From contig NZ_GL622296.1 of the NCBI RefSeq assembly GCF_000185385.1, positions 2,173,827 through 2,237,826 of the forward strand: 64,000 nucleotides of DNA. Direction: 5' to 3'. Position 1 is the first letter of the stretch; the number at the start of each line of letters is the position of its first letter. This DNA comes from Lachnoanaerobaculum saburreum DSM 3986. GTDB lineage: Bacteria > Bacillota > Clostridia > Lachnospirales > Lachnospiraceae. The notes under the pieces are model-generated. The model saw only the letters and a program-made list of their open reading frames with translations. It did no database searches and was not told where the DNA came from. This document shows positions 63,324-64,000 of this stretch, in pieces. A program made the translations under genes and the position numbers.

Positions 63324-64000
63324 TCAACTTCTTGGAACTTCTACCATATCATATGCTTCTACCAGGTCAAATTCCTTTATATCATTAAACTTTTCAAATA
63401 CAAGACCGCATTCATAGCCCGCAGCGACCTCTTTTACATCATCTTTAAATCTCTTAAGTGATGCCAGATTTCCGTCAAAGATCTTCTCGTTATCTCTTGT
63501 GATTCTTACCTTACAGCCTCTTACAAACTTACCATCAAGTACATAACTGCCAGCAATATTTCCGACACCTGATGCTTTAAAGATCTGTCTGATTTCAGCA
63601 TGTCCGATAACCTTCTCCTCATATATAGGCTCAAGCATACCCTTCATAGCACTCTCAATATCTTCTATTGCCTGATAGATTACTCTGTACAGTCTTAAGT
63701 CTACATTTTCTCTCTCGGCAGTAGCCTTTGCCATCTGATCAGGTTTTACATTGAATCCGATAATGATTGCATTGCTTGCAGCAGCCAATACAACATCACT
63801 CTCATTGATTGCACCTACACCGCCATGGATTACCTTTACAGCCACTTCATCATTTGAAAGCTTTGTAAGTGACTGCTTTACAGCTTCAACAGAGCCTTGT
63901 ACATCCGCCTTTACAACTATAGGAAGTTCTTTGACATTTCCCGCCTTAATCTGACTGAAAAGATCATCAAGTGAAAGCTTAGCCTTAGTATCTTCTATAA
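63324..64000 (-). CDS. infB: Translation initiation factor IF-2, C-terminal part
   Basis: The frame enters from the right edge and ends at 63324, giving about 225 residues of the C-terminal region. Signatures are [39 protein letters not shown] and the C2 domain end [11 protein letters not shown]-like ([14 protein letters not shown]). IF-2 places initiator tRNA on the 30S subunit. The start and GTPase domain are outside the window. First visible gene of the infB-rbfA-nrnA-truB-ribF operon. Confidence 0.95.
   Translation of the reverse strand, partial: IEDTKAKLSLDDLFSQIKAGNVKELPIVVKADVQGSVEAVKQSLTKLSNDEVAVKVIHGGVGAINESDVVLAAASNAIIIGFNVKPDQMAKATAERENVDLRLYRVIYQAIEDIESAMKGMLEPIYEEKVIGHAEIRQIFKASGVGNIAGSYVLDGKFVRGCKVRITRDNEKIFDGNLASLKRFKDDVKEVAAGYECGLVFEKFNDIKEFDLVEAYDMVEVPRS

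Noticed and set aside
1-64000. CRISPR arrays, insertion sequences, prophage genes
   Set aside because: No regularly spaced repeats, transposase or integrase signatures, or phage structural proteins were seen.

Overview
The window is low-GC, gene-dense DNA from a Gram-positive anaerobe of the Clostridia, most likely a Lachnospiraceae member. The signs are the infB-rbfA-nrnA-truB-ribF order at the right end, a B12-dependent methionine synthase whose activation domain is a separate gene, a Bacillota-type LexA box, strong GGAGG ribosome sites and A/T-rich codon use. I do not assign a genus.

Housekeeping blocks flank accessory DNA. Positions 1-15000 hold the start of a cut-off P-loop gene, a DUF6688-like membrane protein, mnmA, a small cluster of related unknown proteins with one decayed copy, a cysteine desulfurase, the methionine operon (activation protein, metH, homocysteine methyltransferase/MTHFR fusion), tmRNA, lexA with two SOS boxes, rplS, a LytTR/DUF3021 pair, a small XRE regulator and rtcB. 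Positions 53000-64000 hold a nucleotide kinase, a lipoprotein, DUF4234 and DUF2752 proteins, nudC-pncB (NAD metabolism), a DUF1292 protein and the ribF-truB-nrnA-rbfA-infB operon.

Positions 15000-21000 carry an unusual enzyme cluster: two R2K-like ATP-grasp proteins, an ADP-ribosylglycohydrolase, a Cys-motif protein, a radical SAM activase and a 50-codon ORF. It forms two transcription units that share an identical 19-bp promoter-region element, beside tRNA-Tyr and tRNA-Arg. This looks like a coordinated modification system that I cannot match to a described one.

Positions 21000-26400 hold a metallo-hydrolase gene broken by a TGA, and a two-component system divergent from a lantibiotic/bacitracin-type ABC exporter whose two permease halves are fused.

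Positions 26500-52700 look like a defence island. It starts with a two-gene unit, a membrane Rossmann/RyR sensor-like protein followed by a TIR-membrane-WD40 protein. Then come an unknown Cys-rich protein, a WYL regulator, a DUF262/DUF1524 nuclease (GmrSD-like), a small hydrolase, and a SWIM protein paired with a large helical protein. It ends with an 11-kb three-gene operon: HEPN-SNF2 helicase, sacsin-like ATPase, and RecD-like helicase with a C-terminal nuclease. The TIR/RyR pair, the ATP-grasp/radical SAM cluster and the three-gene operon are the best candidates for undescribed systems. No CRISPR array, transposase, integrase, rRNA or phage structural gene was seen.
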